Shown here in pieces: positions 54,890 to 64,000 of a DNA stretch of 64,000 nucleotides (positions are counted from its first letter, which is position 1; each line of letters opens with the position of its first letter). Below the pieces are notes generated by a model. That model was not told the origin of the DNA, did not search any database, and worked only from the letters and a program-made list of their open reading frames with translations. Where the stretch lies: the NCBI GenBank assembly GCA_030247915.1, contig JAPDRQ010000070.1, positions 62,001 through 126,000 on the forward strand. Direction: 5' to 3'. Both the position numbers and the translations under genes were made by a program. The stretch is from Neophaeococcomyces mojaviensis. Its lineage: Eukaryota; Ascomycota; Eurotiomycetes; Chaetothyriales.

Positions 54890-54919
54890 GCTAAATGTCA
54901 CAATCTGTACGCGCAGAGG
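54890..54919 (-). repeat. right TIR of transposon A
   Basis: 30 bp, identical to the reverse complement of 52280-52309. Confidence 0.85.
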
Positions 54920-56698
54920 ATTTGTTCTATTTAGCCCTAAGCTAAATATGTACACTAGCAGTTCGACACCCCATTGTTCAACCACTATTTGCTAGCCACA
55001 GAGTAGTCCAGTAATCGTATCAATGGTATTATTCGAATCGCCTTGTCGTCCTGTACACGTATATACTGATATATCGTATTCAAAATAGCTGGTGTTGATG
55101 AATAATAAGATTTTTAAATCCTAAGTGAATAACGAGATTTGGCTGAGGCTAATTTAGACCCGACCTCGATATCCCCTATAGGCAATATCTTAATTAAGGA
55201 CGTCCGTACGTACTTATAATAACCTATATCGTATTAGTAGGCTAGTATAGATATACCCTATCGATAATAAGAGTTAAAGGATCTATTATAGGCGTTATAG
55301 TCGCTAGTTTACTTATTCTTACTCTTCTTTTAATATATTCTTAACTAACTTATATTTTATATTAATATTAATATGATACGCGATCTAGATTATAAAGAAC
55401 TATAAAAAGAAATAATAAATATCAAGATAAGACGTTAGCTAGTTTATTAACTTTAAATAATTAGGACTACGTTTATATTAATTTTAATATAAGGCCTATA
55501 ATCGATTAAGGATCTACCTATATAAAGAATTAAGTTTTAATATTTTAAAGCTATTAAGCGATATCTCGCTCTTTATAGTAATATCGTAATAAATAAAGAA
55601 TATCCTATATAGTTTTAGAAGGTTTAAACTACCTTAAATCTTATATATAGTCGCTTTAAGGCGATCCTAATACCTAGAAGTTATCTAATTATTAATAAGT
55701 CTACTATCGAATTCTATAGTTACTAAAAGGATAAGTATTAAATAAGGTATAAATTAGTAAATAAAGGCTTTTATATATTCGCTCTTTATAGCTATAGAAG
55801 CTTATTATATAACTTCGTAATATCTTTTAGTTATAACGACCTTAAAGGGGTCCTAGTAAATATTAAGATTAATATTTAAATAAGGAGTATTTAAAAGAAA
55901 AAGAAAGATTTAAATAATAGCTAAGCTTTCCTAGTTAAATTCCTATCTTAAAAGGTAGTAATATATACGCTTTACGAGCGAGTTATAGTTAATTAGAGGT
56001 ATTAAATATTTATTTACTATATTAATAACCTCTTTACTAATATATCGTTAGCTAAAGTACTATTAATAATTAATATTAATATTTATAGTACTATAAGAGC
56101 GAATATATTTAGCTTTCTATTAATTTTACTAATAATTAAGTATAAATTTAGGCCTAAACTAATCTAAAATACGTAATCTACTCTTATTATTAATAATATT
56201 ATAGCCTATATAATTTAGAAAGACTACGAACGATAAAATATCGTATCCTTTATATTTATAATCTATAGTTTTTATAATTCCGAAGCTATAATTTAATATA
56301 TAAGGGTAAGATTAGCTATAAGAGGTATACTTATTAGCTTTACTCGAGTATAAGTTTAGTAGCTAAAGATCGCCGTTAATTATAACCGATATATAGGTAA
56401 TACTAATCTCTATAACCGCTTATATATTTATAAAACCGTATAAAGACCTTACTAGGCTAAGTAAATAAAGAAAATTATCGAGTTTATTATCGATATCTAT
56501 TATATAAACGCCTTTATTATTTAGTAGTAATATTAGATCTAAAGCGATTAAGGGCGACGATCTTATAAGCGATTCCTTACTTAACTTACTACGGGCCTTA
56601 TTAAGATCGAAGAGAAGGTATATATACTAATATAAGTCACAAATCGAAGCTTTTACGCTTGGACAGGTTGTTGACTTCGAGAATATTATAAGCGTAAT

Positions 56699-56857
56699 CC
56701 TCTGGGCGAGATCATCAATAATACCACTACCTCTAGGGCGTCTAGGACCACCGACTACTGCGACGACTGTATGAAGTATCTATACGTTGGCAAGGGCTGC
56801 TGGGGTCAATATCACAGGGCGAAAGGCCTCACAATCAGGCCAAAGGATCGATATTAG
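56699..56857 (+). pseudogene. transposase C-terminal remnant, element B
   Basis: A plus-strand segment ending in TAG at 56855-56857 reads LGEIINNTTTSRASRTTDYC then DDCMKYLYVGKGCWGQYH. It is colinear with the element A remnant, with the same finger pattern except that one Cys is replaced by Tyr. It is the only part of B that still looks coding. Confidence 0.5.
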
Positions 56858-57056
56858 CAAGAAGGGGTTAATATCAACACCAGGCGACAGCGATCTCGCT
56901 TTGTGACACCAGGATTTATCTATACAAGGCCAAATCGCGGCCTCAAACGCGTAATAATGCATAGAATCAAGATCTGGTACACGTACAATATCATACTCAT
57001 TGCAATGAGATTATTTCTATGTAATGACCACCTGGTGGTGCTCCCGTGGTGGAGCC

Positions 57057-57086
57057 GCTAAATGGAACAAATTGTACGCGCAGAGG
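57057..57086 (-). repeat. right TIR of transposon B
   Basis: Matches B's split left end (52264-52279 plus 54922-54935) at 29 of 30 positions. It differs from A's TIR mainly at bases 15-22. Confidence 0.8.
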
Positions 57087-57341
57087 ATGCAGCTAGGCTA
57101 GTGATCCTTCTTGATCAGGAATAGGTCTGTTGACCGAACCTTCTAACGTTCTTCCACGCTGACAACACTCCTAGGAACTTATGCCTGCGGCGTTCCTTCC
57201 CTGTGGTTATGTTTTCACAAGAAGAAAGGTATATGAGATGTCCTCATGGTACCGCTACATTACTTTTCATCATGCTCTCGACCATAATCTTACATCTGGA
57301 AAGCCAGCCCATCAACACAACCCTCCTAACCAGTACTCATA
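57087..57341. other. spacer between transposon B and the bZIP gene
   Basis: About 250 bp; the transposon edge is close enough to have replaced part of the bZIP promoter. Confidence 0.4.
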
Positions 57342-57968
57342 ATGGCAAGTTTCGACAGCTGTATGCTTTCAACAATTCAACCTCCACACCCAATGACTTG
57401 GGACTCACTTCAAGGCCAACAAATGATCGCTAGCTACAGTCAGGTTCGTCAGATTTGCTCCGCGGCCTTAAAATCCTCGCAGTGTGCTTACGATTTTAGA
57501 TGTTTCAATTACCACAAGACTTCTACAGCAACATGGATGCCTCTACTACCACTTCACCCTCATCTTATGGATTGCCTCTCTTCAACACGAGCCCAAGAAC
57601 ACCAGATGAAATTGCTCGAATACGAGGCACTACCTCAAAGCAGGTCGAGGTCAGTATATCACCCTCTCAGTGCACAAACAGCTCTAATAATCGCCCAGAA
57701 ACGGAGAGAGCAAAATCGACTGTCGCAACGCGCCTATAGAGATCGTAAAGAGAAGTACCAACGCGAACTCGAGGATCAAATTGCAGAGTGGAAGCAGAAG
57801 CAAGAGGAGCTTGTTAAGTCCTACGCCAGTCAGACCGAGGAAGTTTTACGACTTAAAGCTCAGATTGAAGTCCTCCGTACCGAAGTCGTGTCGCTACAAT
57901 CTGGCCTCCCAGCAATGTGGGGCCAAGTTGACCAGTTTTCACAAGATTTCGACCTGGTTCCTCATTGA
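57342..57968 (+). CDS. bZIP transcription factor (AP-1/Yap-like)
   Basis: 208 aa if unspliced from the ATG at 57342. The basic region QKRREQNRLSQRAYRDRKEKY (about residues 122-142) has the N-x-x-(A/S)-Q-x-A-(F/Y)-R signature of the fungal Yap/AP-1 group. A leucine-zipper coiled coil follows, including VLRLKAQIEVLRTEVVSLQ. N-terminal residues 35-115 look unnatural in this frame. A second frame over the same bases starts MFQLPQDFYSNMDASTTT at 57500 and then reads SPRTPDEIARIRGTTSKQ, which looks more like real protein. Spliced models using CAG|GTTCGT with TTTTAG|ATG are possible, but the return to the zipper frame needs a very short intron. The bZIP domain is secure; the N-terminus is not. Confidence 0.75.
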   Translation: MASFDSCMLSTIQPPHPMTWDSLQGQQMIASYSQVRQICSAALKSSQCAYDFRCFNYHKTSTATWMPLLPLHPHLMDCLSSTRAQEHQMKLLEYEALPQSRSRSVYHPLSAQTALIIAQKRREQNRLSQRAYRDRKEKYQRELEDQIAEWKQKQEELVKSYASQTEEVLRLKAQIEVLRTEVVSLQSGLPAMWGQVDQFSQDFDLVPH

Positions 57969-58989
57969 GACAAAAGGTCGGGGTCATGGAGCAGAGATGT
58001 TGCCGAGTCGTGACTGTAGCCATTGGTTGGAACGAGTCATGCGAGCATGTATATAAGCCACTGATTTTTTTTGTTTGGTTTTGTGAGCGTTAAAACGAAA
58101 CATGCACTCAGATGTGCCGGGCGCTGGTGGTCGTGATAGAATGGGTTTAAGGGAAGGTACCAACAGCACGAAGCCCAACTCCAACTATGGAGTGATTAAT
58201 ACATTACACGACAACACTGAAGTCGGCGCGAAGAAGCACACAGTTACAATTTACTTTTCAAGTATATTACACTCCTCAAAACCACTCTTTGCGATGGGTT
58301 GTCCTACTCTGCATGTAAGTCCTCATGAAAATATTGGCGCCGCATGACATAGTTTCTCAAGTTTAAACAGCCATTATCTGCCTCACCACGGACGTGATGC
58401 TACGCGAGCCGCATTCTGGCATTCCTGTTAGCACATCCAAAATATCTCAAACGTCACAAACACGAGGAACAATGACCTCATTCCTCAGTATTACGATCCA
58501 CGCCAGCGTTTTCTCAGCCTCAAAGTTGTGGAGGGTGCTAAATAGGCGAACACGAGGCAGTTCGTACCTCGTACATGCGCGTGAACCTTTGGCCGGAGTT
58601 AGGGTTGTACGAGACTTCCGCGTGGTCTGATAGCGCTTTTGTCCACAACACAGATGTTTACCTGCGTACTAGTATCTAGGGGATAACCGGCATGGTTGAA
58701 CTGCTCGTTCACATGCTGCGTTCCTTATGTGATCTTTTAATGATGTCAGAAGCAACGACAAATACGGCTTTGTGCTTCAGCCACATGTTTGCCTTGAACC
58801 TTAACGAGACCATACAATCAAATAACTACAAAGTATGGAAGATACGATCAATTACGCAAAGGAACCACCTACGGGTTTTTGGCGTTCCTCTTTGCAGCAG
58901 GACAACCAAGAGCCTCCTAAAAGCTATTGTCGTTGCCGATGAATCTAATTTCTAAGTTTATGCGAAAGCTCAACAAAAGTACTTTCTTC
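57969..58989. other. intergenic between convergent genes
   Basis: About 1.0 kb, only short frames, nothing recognised. Confidence 0.4.
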
Positions 58990-60994
58990 TCATGGCCAAA
59001 CCCACCACTCCTCATGCAGACTCTTTAGATCCACTGTTCCCTCCTTCCGAAGATACGGTGTAATGTCCGTACTCGCGTCTTGTTCCTTCCTGGTCCAACC
59101 ATTGCCAAACCATCCAGCGAAGCGATTACCGCTGTCGTGCCAGTATTCATACACCCAGTCCTCCCACCTGGGCTCCTTACGCACGAGCGTCACGTGTCCC
59201 GCACTCCCTGGCCAGATTCCATGGATCCTTTGTCCTGCCTTGCCACCGTTAGCCCATGAACTACAGTTGTCCGTCAATACCGTCTTCGGGAAGAACGCGT
59301 CCGCGTACTCAATGAAGTCATCTGCAGCTTGTCTAGATGGCGCCACGGATTTGATCCCTTGCGATGATACTTTGCGCAACAACTTAGCATAGTAAGTTAG
59401 CTGAACCTCCACACTGTGTGGTACGGTACCTGAGGGCCCAGTGCCGTGAGGTCCAAGAATAAAGAGTAAATTGGGCACGTCGGGTACAGCAAGGCCGAGG
59501 TACGTATACGGGAAGCCGTGGTGTAGCGGATCGCGCTTGGCTTCCTCAGTCCCAGGCTTCCAGGCCTTCTGCAGGTCAATGCCGCGGGCACGTATGCGGA
59601 AAGGCGGGACAGAGTCAACTGCTGCTCCCGTTGCGCAGAGAATGGCATCGACAGGGCGGTGCTCGCCTGTTACCGTCTCAATACCAGTCTCGGTGAAACG
59701 TGCAATACGGTCCTGGATCAGGGTTACATTGGACGCGGTAAGGGCTTCAAGGTAGCCGGGTCCTGGGGTCAGACGACGGCAGTTTGGGCTGAAGTCTGGG
59801 ATGAGTCGGCTGATGAGATCTGTCTTCTGCCCTGTGCGGCGACCCATGATTTGAATGAACCGTTCGCGCATGTCGTCGCCTGCTTTGGAGCCACGGAACC
59901 ATGAGGAGAAGTAACGCCAGTACTTCGTTTCAAGGTCCTTTCGGAAGACAAGGTACTTGTCAGAATCTTGGAACTCGGCTTTCCTCTCTGCTTCGTACCA
60001 TTGGGGGTCCACAGTGCGATCATCATCGGCCCAGGATGCGGCGATCCACGTCTTGTTCCGTGCATAGTGATCGACGTGTTTGGCGATTCGCTGAAGCTCT
60101 GGCAAAAGTTGGATGCCGCTCGCGCCGTTGCCGATAACTGCGACTGTCTTTCCGGTTGGGTCGTAAGATGGATCCCAGTTTGATGTATGTCGGAGGTGGC
60201 CTCTATATTCAGAGATTCCGGGATAATTGGGTAGCTTCCAGTCGTTGAAGCGGCCAACGGCCGGTAGCACGAAATCTGCTCTCTCCTCGAATGGTTCTGC
60301 GGACTTGGTATCAACTCCTCTGATTATCCACTCAGCTTTCTGATCGTCCCAGCTGGCATCCTGGACTAGTCTAGCGAATTTTATATATTTATACACTTCG
60401 TATTTCTGAGCAGTCGATTGCCAGTAATCTCTAATCTCTTCACCGGGCGCAAATTGCTGAGACCACTGTGTGTTTGGCGCGAAGGTGGATTGATATGCAT
60501 GAGCATGAACATCACATTTCACCCCGGGATATATGTTTTCCAGCCATGCCCCACCCTTTGTTGAGATCGTCAGCACCAGCTTCATGCATGAGGACAGACA
60601 TCCACCGTGAACGTACCACATCATCATTCTTCTCGAGTATCGTGAGTTGTATCTTTGGGACCTTTGCCGGAAGCAGTACTCCTGAAATAATTCCAGAAAT
60701 TCCTGCTCCTATCACTGTAACTCGCAAGCTTCTAACATCATCAATATGGTGATCTGGAAGTTCCAGGCTCGAAACTGGATATAACTCATGCAGGAGATCT
60801 GAAGGCATTGCCTTGTTTTCTGAATCAAGCTCTACAATCGAATCTGGTCGCGAAGTCCCTACGAAGCTCGATCCTGAACTGCCTCGAATATCGTTTGTGG
60901 ATGCTGTGGATGGCATAGAGGCATCAGTACCACGAGCATGCTGGTTCTCGTCCGGCACCAGGGTTTTCAGGCTTATAAAATTCTCTGTCTCCAT
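58990..60994 (-). CDS. Baeyer-Villiger-type flavin monooxygenase
   Basis: 647 aa in two exons, 60994-60617 and 60555-58990. The 61-nt intron is GTACGT...CAAAG, phase 0, and restores LEKNDDV|GGAWLENIYPG, the conserved class B block. About 88 residues precede the FAD Rossmann motif VIGAGISG; this extension is Ser/Asp-rich and low-complexity. The BVMO-type fingerprint is present as YRGHLRHTSNWD (FxGxxxHxxxW[P/D]). The NADPH Rossmann motif is VAVIGNGASGIQLLPEL, and the C-terminal ILGPHGTGPSGTV block is also typical. It inserts one O atom next to a ketone or acts on a related substrate. The substrate is unknown. The frame is open seven codons upstream only from a TTG. Confidence 0.9.
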
Positions 60995-61845
60995 ATTGAA
61001 AACCTCCGCTCTCAAGGTTCTCTCGAACGTAGTAGTTCAGCAGGTGCATTCGACAGCAGCAGGAGAACGTCCTATCTGGTGGCAGTTCAGACGCTTCTTT
61101 AATGCTTGATATCCAGCGTGTGAGGCTCCATTATACCATTAGACCGGCGATTTTTACATTCATCTTCCGTGCTCACAACCCTAGGCGGGTCTAAAAAGAT
61201 GAGCACGCACAGTGTCCAGTCTTCAACAGCATTGCGATTCAGGCTGCTAGCAGGGATGCCATATTCGAGAACTTATGCTAGTTTTGCCTGTTGGTTTTGT
61301 GCAGTGTTACCATCAGACGATATTCCTGCAGATTGGAGTACTGCAGTACCAGATGAAAAAGAAGTTTCATTACTACAGATGTCATCCCTGCAACTGCGAC
61401 TGGGCAGGAAACCCTGGCCAAGAATAAGGTTCAGTATTTGTAAGGTCTAAAGTAATCATGTGGAAGAGCTGCAACCACCCCATGAAGTATTCATAACAGA
61501 CTTATGGTCAATTAGGAAAGAAGCTACTGCCTTTTATGGTTGTCACATTCACCCATGATTAGCCGGAGACATAAATCATGGCTTGCACATCAGCATGCAG
61601 GTCTCGGAATCCTTCGGACCACACTGAAAGTTGCATTAAGATCTCTACCCGAATGTCGTCGTGACCAAGTTCTTTGATCTCAACAGTAAAGATAAGCAAG
61701 GAATGGGTTTCTGGCGTGAGCAATTAGCCAGGCTCAAGCGTAATGCTTGAGCACGTCTACTTGTACTCAAGAATTCACTTCCGATCCTACTGTTTACTCA
61801 TATCTTCAATATGAAACTCGTCGAAGAGTGCAAAATGCAATGGGC
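60995..61845. other. intergenic, upstream of monooxygenase
   Basis: 850 bp between the monooxygenase start and the 3' end of the next gene. Both run leftward, so the monooxygenase promoter should be here. No coding frame is supported. Confidence 0.4.
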
Positions 61846-63327
61846 TCAGCACAACAGTATAGAGGTTCGCCATAATCTCCATTGAAGAGCACGTCCAAGT
61901 TGATCTTGTGTCAACCTTGTAGCCTTCTCCAGTCGCCTACTTTCTTCCGCAGCTGCGAAACGGTCCATCAGATCACTCAGAAACACGCCACTCGAACTTT
62001 CGATTCCGCTTGGTACCTTGAACAAGAATCTCAGCAAGATGTCACATCCTGGAGGTACTAAACCAAAGTCGTGTCCCAAAATCTGATTCCACTTCGTCAG
62101 CGCTGATGAGATTCTGGTCATACCAATAGCATTGTATCTGTCGATCGTCTTGCCATCGAAAGTTGGGATGTAAGTTTTGGCACCTTGTGTGTCAAGTGTG
62201 CTCGCAAGCACAAAAACACTCCATAGGAGTATGCTAATGCGAGCGGACTCCGCTGATTGTGAAGGCATATCTTCAAAATTCCAAGCGTCGAGCAGGCAAA
62301 TAATGATTGAGACACACTTCTTGCGCACCCAGTATCCATTGATGATAAGCTTTGGGTCGGTCCATGACTGCTGCAGGATGTATGTACAAGAAAATAATTG
62401 CTGGACAGCCGATTTTAGAATTTCTTGAGGAAGCTGTTGGACCCAGTCAGAGCTCAGGATAGAATGATGTGGACTTCCACATTTGTCCGGCGCGGACACT
62501 GGTGGCTCGTTGTTGAAGTCGACACGATGACCCAGAATTGGTTGAGTAAGTACCGATAATGCTAGATAATAGTCGGAGAACAGGAACATCTCGCTGGCGT
62601 AGTTCAAGACATTGGAGACACCACCAACAACCTCGAGGAAGTGTTTTACTGCTCCTAGGTGCATTCTTGCGGCAGGAAAATCGCGCTTGTACACCTCTGT
62701 CAGACACAAATAAGATATGATCTCTAAAAGATGCATGGGATTGTGATCTGCACTGTTGAATGCTGCCCTCAAGGCCCAGATTGTCTTCAAATGTAACGCA
62801 TCTGTGAGATCGGACCGGCCGCCTGGAAGCTTCAGCATCTCCATCTGAACTGAGGTGAATGTAATGATTGAGAGCATGTAGAGGGGGCTTCGGAAGCATT
62901 TTTGCGTGATCACAACGTCGGCAGGCTGTGACAGATCGACTTCGTGCCATACCTTCCAGTCTGGAGCCACAGCTCTCCACCATTCGACGTGAAAGGTCAA
63001 AAGCTGCTTGGAGTGCACATCCACCGCCAACGTGGTTACTCTGAACGGATCTGCGGTGGATGCAATTATCACCGGGCACGAGTTTTGAGAGAAATCCTCA
63101 TCTTCCGAAGGTGATGAGTTGTGGTTGTTAGTGTCCGCCTCGAGCGCGAACTTCAGGCCACTAAACTTAGATGCGATAGACTGAGCACGACGGAGCCTTC
63201 GGCGACTGGCACACACTGTTTGGATGTGGCCGCGAATCAGGGAGTATTCTTGACCCTTGCTTGCCGATAGGGATGTTGAACATTTGTTCTTATTCACCCA
63301 CAGATACGTCCCAGGTACAGTAGGCAT
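61846..63327 (-). CDS. fungal_trans_2-type regulator-like protein without zinc cluster
   Basis: 493 aa, single exon. The N-terminus MPTVPGTYLWVNKNKCSTSLS, then SLIRGHIQTVCASRRRLRRA, matches a common ascomycete group: VNK motif, then a basic HVQ-like stretch, then a fungal_trans_2-like helical domain. The latter shows DPFRVTTLAVDVHSKQLLTF, then TDALHLKTIWALRAAFNSAD and KRDFPAARMHLGAVKHFLEVVGG. No Cys6 cluster exists, so DNA binding is unproven. It could act as a cofactor or simply share the fold. The start ATG sits right at the conserved N-terminus. Confidence 0.8.
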   Translation of the reverse strand: MPTVPGTYLWVNKNKCSTSLSASKGQEYSLIRGHIQTVCASRRRLRRAQSIASKFSGLKFALEADTNNHNSSPSEDEDFSQNSCPVIIASTADPFRVTTLAVDVHSKQLLTFHVEWWRAVAPDWKVWHEVDLSQPADVVITQKCFRSPLYMLSIITFTSVQMEMLKLPGGRSDLTDALHLKTIWALRAAFNSADHNPMHLLEIISYLCLTEVYKRDFPAARMHLGAVKHFLEVVGGVSNVLNYASEMFLFSDYYLALSVLTQPILGHRVDFNNEPPVSAPDKCGSPHHSILSSDWVQQLPQEILKSAVQQLFSCTYILQQSWTDPKLIINGYWVRKKCVSIIICLLDAWNFEDMPSQSAESARISILLWSVFVLASTLDTQGAKTYIPTFDGKTIDRYNAIGMTRISSALTKWNQILGHDFGLVPPGCDILLRFLFKVPSGIESSSGVFLSDLMDRFAAAEESRRLEKATRLTQDQLGRALQWRLWRTSILLC

Positions 63328-64000
63328 GCTGAGCTGGATGTACGCCGACGAAGCGCAGTGGCGGCTGGTCTACGCGAGAATTAATGATCTGCGCTTGAGC
63401 AAATAGCTGGAGGATCCAATGCGTGTTTAACAACTCAGAGGGATCTGAGTAGTTATTGATGAACTCAGCTTAGCAAGCAATGCACCAGCTTCTAGAGATG
63501 TGTAATTCTAATGGTAGGGGTAGGAGAAAAGGCCAAAGCTCATGGACGAGCCCCACTGATCTGATGCCGGCGCAAATTACGACTCATTATGCCACACCCT
63601 GCCAAGGGTCTTCCATCACTGACAGAACAGTAAATTGTGGCTTTTCTGGGTGTTGCCGGTGCACTCCGGACTTGTCGTACAAGAATGGAAGTCACTGACA
63701 CCTTCAGGCTTTTTACAAATCTTCAAAATAGGTGACCGTACAGTAATGCGGAAAATAATCACAGTATCCCGAAATACCATCTTTCTGGACGGGCATGTCG
63801 CAGACGACTCTTGCTTGCACAACCTGGCTTCTCGTATAAAAGTAGGCTAGCCATGATTTTAGGCTTCCGGTGGGACTTTCTAACCAAAAACGGTGGTTTA
63901 CTTCTTTCTTGATTGGTACTAGCTTCCAGAACACCAAGTAATCGCTATCGCAGTGCTTCCAGAACTAGGTCAGCCCAGCATTGAGTACCTGGATGGCAAA
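63328..64000. other. upstream region to window end
   Basis: About 670 bp, with the promoter of the gene at 61846-63327. Only short overlapping frames. Confidence 0.4.

Larger units (their letters stand above)
52280..54919 (-). mobile_element. DNA transposon A (inner, inverted relative to B)
   Basis: Perfect 30-bp terminal inverted repeats, 52280-52309 and 54890-54919, beginning CCTCTGCGCGTACAGATTG. It sits inside the left terminal repeat of element B with AT on both sides (52278-52279, 54920-54921). Removing it restores GTACAATTTGTTC, as in B's right end. It is homologous to B throughout but opposite in orientation, and likewise AT-mutated. It carries a younger 204-bp MITE at 53621-53824. 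Its size without that MITE is about 2.43 kb. Confidence 0.8.
52264..57086 (+). mobile_element. DNA transposon B (outer, interrupted by element A)
   Basis: Outer ends are inverted repeats. The left end CCTCTGCGCGTACAAT (52264-52279) resumes at 54922 as TTGTTCTATTTAGC. The right end, read on the minus strand from 57086, is CCTCTGCGCGTACAAT then TTGTTCCATTTAGC: 29 of 30 identical. AT flanks both sides (52262-52263 and 57087-57088). Homology between the ends also extends further in, including a block ending in ATTACATAGAAA. Without element A it is about 2.18 kb. The interior is extremely AT/TA-rich with no frame of 60 codons, as after RIP. A short GC-richer segment near the right end keeps transposase-like text. 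The superfamily is unresolved; AT is an unusual target duplication. Confidence 0.75.

Noticed and set aside
52264..57086. AT-rich block as a centromere or mitochondrial insertion
   Set aside because: Its edges coincide with terminal inverted repeats, and the two halves are homologous transposon copies.
52264..57086. Firm assignment of elements A and B to piggyBac
   Set aside because: The C-terminal finger fits, but flanks show AT instead of TTAA and the catalytic domain is unreadable.
57342..63327. bZIP, BVMO and fungal_trans_2 regulator as a biosynthetic cluster
   Set aside because: Only one tailoring enzyme and no backbone enzyme; wide spacers.

Overview
The window is nuclear DNA of a filamentous ascomycete, probably Pezizomycotina and perhaps Dothideomycetes (the class is an inference). 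The evidence is a HET-domain gene, Zn2Cys6 and fungal_trans_2-type regulators, an SVOP-like MFS carrier, DUF3431 and MCY-type small Cys-rich proteins. Most introns are 43-140 nt with GT-AG ends, and one block looks destroyed by RIP-like AT mutation. I see no rRNA, tRNA, CRISPR array, prokaryotic operon or telomere array.

Layout. 0-6 kb: a HET-domain gene whose single intron is best read as GC-AG, then a secreted PHB-depolymerase/feruloyl-esterase-like gene interrupted by a 254-bp MITE-like element. A diverged second copy of that element lies 0.8 kb away. 6-9 kb: almost empty. 9-17 kb: MTD1 (cytosolic NAD-dependent methylene-THF dehydrogenase), phospholipase C, a Zn2Cys6 factor and an MFS carrier. 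18-28 kb: a DUF3431 membrane protein, a small membrane protein, a glycosyltransferase-like protein, an SDR, an unrecognised three-exon gene, a MaoC-type hotdog dehydratase and a small polyQ Cys-rich protein. 29-35 kb: an RNA-ligase-family protein, hypothetical genes and long quiet stretches. 35-47 kb: aldehyde dehydrogenase, a surface protein with two six-cysteine repeats and one TM, signal peptidase subunit SPC2, a five-exon GMC oxidoreductase, TRM5 and an AlkB-type dioxygenase. 48-52 kb: a wrecked phosphotransferase-family pseudogene and a large multi-TM protein. 52.26-57.09 kb: two related DNA transposons, one inside the other in inverted orientation, both AT-mutated, with a younger 204-bp mariner-type MITE inside the inner one. 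57-64 kb: a bZIP factor, a Baeyer-Villiger-type monooxygenase and a fungal_trans_2-type regulator.

How the genes relate. This is mostly a patchwork of housekeeping genes (one-carbon metabolism, tRNA m1G37, signal peptidase, DNA/RNA alkylation repair, phosphoinositide signalling) and accessory oxidoreductases. I see no PKS, NRPS or terpene synthase, so I do not call a biosynthetic cluster. Several pairs are head-to-head and may share promoters: PLC/Zn2Cys6, DUF3431/small TM protein, SPC2/GMC and TRM5/AlkB. The least ordinary parts are the nested transposon block and the esterase element, which supplies in-frame splice sites that could turn most of it into an intron.
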